Assembly (NCBI GenBank): GCA_963746255.1
Contig: CAVVAJ010000005.1
Span: forward strand, 248,001-312,000
Source of the DNA: DAOVXM01 sp963746255
GTDB taxonomy: Bacteria; Chloroflexota; Anaerolineae; Anaerolineales; UBA4823
Direction: 5' to 3'
Length of the DNA stretch: 64,000 nucleotides
In this document: in pieces, positions 63,448 to 64,000 of the stretch
How the letters are laid out: each line of letters begins with the position of its first letter
Position numbering within the stretch: position 1 is the first letter of the stretch
Position numbers and translations under genes: made by a program
Notes under the pieces: model-generated
What the model was told of the DNA's origin: nothing
The model's input: the letters and a program-made list of their open reading frames with translations, nothing else
Database searches by the model: none

Positions 63448-64000
63448 TTACGGTGAAGGTGTTTGAATGGTGCTGGTTCCGGTTATCGTAAATACGCGAC
63501 GATCGCTTTCAGCTCCCGCAGATTCCCAGATGGCATTACCGTCATCATCGGTACCGGTTTGGCGAACTGAGACAACCCACCAGCGCATAACATGTGGAAT
63601 CTCTGTAGCAGGGCGGAAAGAATCTGGCAGGATGAATTTCGTATCGGTTGCGTAATCTACCAAGCGGCGGTCTTGACCCTCGGTTACATCGATAATTGTT
63701 ACTGCGTAAGCCTCATTGTTGCGGAGAGCGCCAACGGAGGCCCATTGAAGAGTGATTGTCTCGTCGCTAATGAAGAAAGGTGCTCCGTCTGCGGGAAGCA
63801 ATAAGTTTGGTGCGCCGTAGGGTGGCGGTGGTGTCGGTGTAGGGGAGGGACCGGGTGTTGCCGCGCGTTCACATAAGGGGATAACTATGTTTTGACCGGA
63901 ACGGACAATGTCGTTTACTAAACCATTGTACGTTTTAAGAACTGTGATAGGCACTGCATAGTTTGCTGAGATGCTGGATAGTGTGTCATTCTCTTGAACT
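63448..64000 (-). CDS. LysM-domain protein, C-terminal part (runs off the right edge)
   Basis: About 184 codons are in frame from the window edge to the stop at 63448. The edge region encodes a LysM repeat (QENDTLSSISANYAVPITVL then SGQNIVIPL). A proline/threonine linker (ATPGPSPTPTPPPPYGAP) follows, then a beta-rich domain (ITLQWASVGALRNNEAYAVT and MRWWVVSVRQTG). Probably exported and peptidoglycan-bound. A GTG at 63954 lies inside the LysM repeat and is not the true start. Confidence 0.82.
   Translation of the reverse strand, partial: VQENDTLSSISANYAVPITVLKTYNGLVNDIVRSGQNIVIPLCERAATPGPSPTPTPPPPYGAPNLLLPADGAPFFISDETITLQWASVGALRNNEAYAVTIIDVTEGQDRRLVDYATDTKFILPDSFRPATEIPHVMRWWVVSVRQTGTDDDGNAIWESAGAESDRRVFTITGTSTIQTPSP

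Noticed and set aside
1..64000. CRISPR arrays, insertion sequences, prophage or other mobile elements
   Set aside because: No direct-repeat arrays, transposase or integrase genes, or terminal inverted repeats were seen.

Overview
The window reads as a chromosomal segment of a Chloroflexota bacterium, most likely of the class Anaerolineae. This placement is inferred from gene content rather than from a marker search. It rests on a Complex I membrane-arm cluster with two NuoM copies, an ATP synthase stalk protein fusing subunit b to part of delta, a DUF4032/kinase-like protein, a lactate-dehydrogenase-like malate dehydrogenase, T-box leaders and frequent extended -10 promoters. Almost every gene is housekeeping. 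No CRISPR array, prophage, transposase or insertion sequence was seen.

Layout. Positions 1-2128 (minus): the start of an MFS transporter, an alpha/beta hydrolase and an M24 Xaa-Pro peptidase in one tight operon. 2397-2975 (plus): two tRNA-Ala genes, then a leucine-type T-box. 2997-6510: an HD-GYP gene on the minus strand lies between that T-box and leuS. 6689-15330 (plus): a creatininase-family protein, a surface-polysaccharide block (GT2 glycosyltransferase, polyprenyl-phosphate sugar transferase, membrane nucleotide-sugar dehydratase), two tandem FemAB-like proteins and a D-cysteine desulfhydrase/ACC deaminase-like enzyme. 15522-17915 (minus): a TgpA-like membrane transglutaminase.

18278-30161 (plus): energy conservation. 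nuoA-H-J-K-L-M-M-N encodes only membrane-arm subunits (no nuoBCDEFGI). It is followed by atpZ-atpB-atpE-atpF/H, the F0 part without F1 genes. Then come murE (plus) and, on the minus strand, a cupin, pnp, rpsO, a HEAT/AlkD-like protein, a LOG-family protein and a MazG-like protein. 37510-40150: a DHH-CBS-tRNA nucleotidyltransferase fusion. 40193-48503 (plus): a GNAT protein, then the transcription/translation operon nusA-ylxR-infB-rbfA-nrnA-truB-ribF.

48539-49150 is a decayed DUF624-like gene. thyA-folA follow. A consensus promoter and a tryptophan T-box then lead into trpB2 through a long leader with two tiny ORFs. 52946-58565 (minus): a Cys-rich protein, a heterodimeric ABC exporter and the DUF4032 protein form an operon. 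The right end holds ilvE, trxB, mdh, a citrate synthase gene and the end of a LysM protein.

Two genes (the tRNA nucleotidyltransferase and nusA) are each interrupted by an apparent one-base insertion in a short homopolymer, with well-preserved coding sequence continuing in the next frame. These may be sequence errors, fresh mutations or programmed shifts. The most interesting observations are the leuS T-box separated from its gene by an antisense gene, the minimal b-delta fusion in an F0-only operon, the second NuoM that lacks the TM7 lysine, and the layered trpB2 leader.
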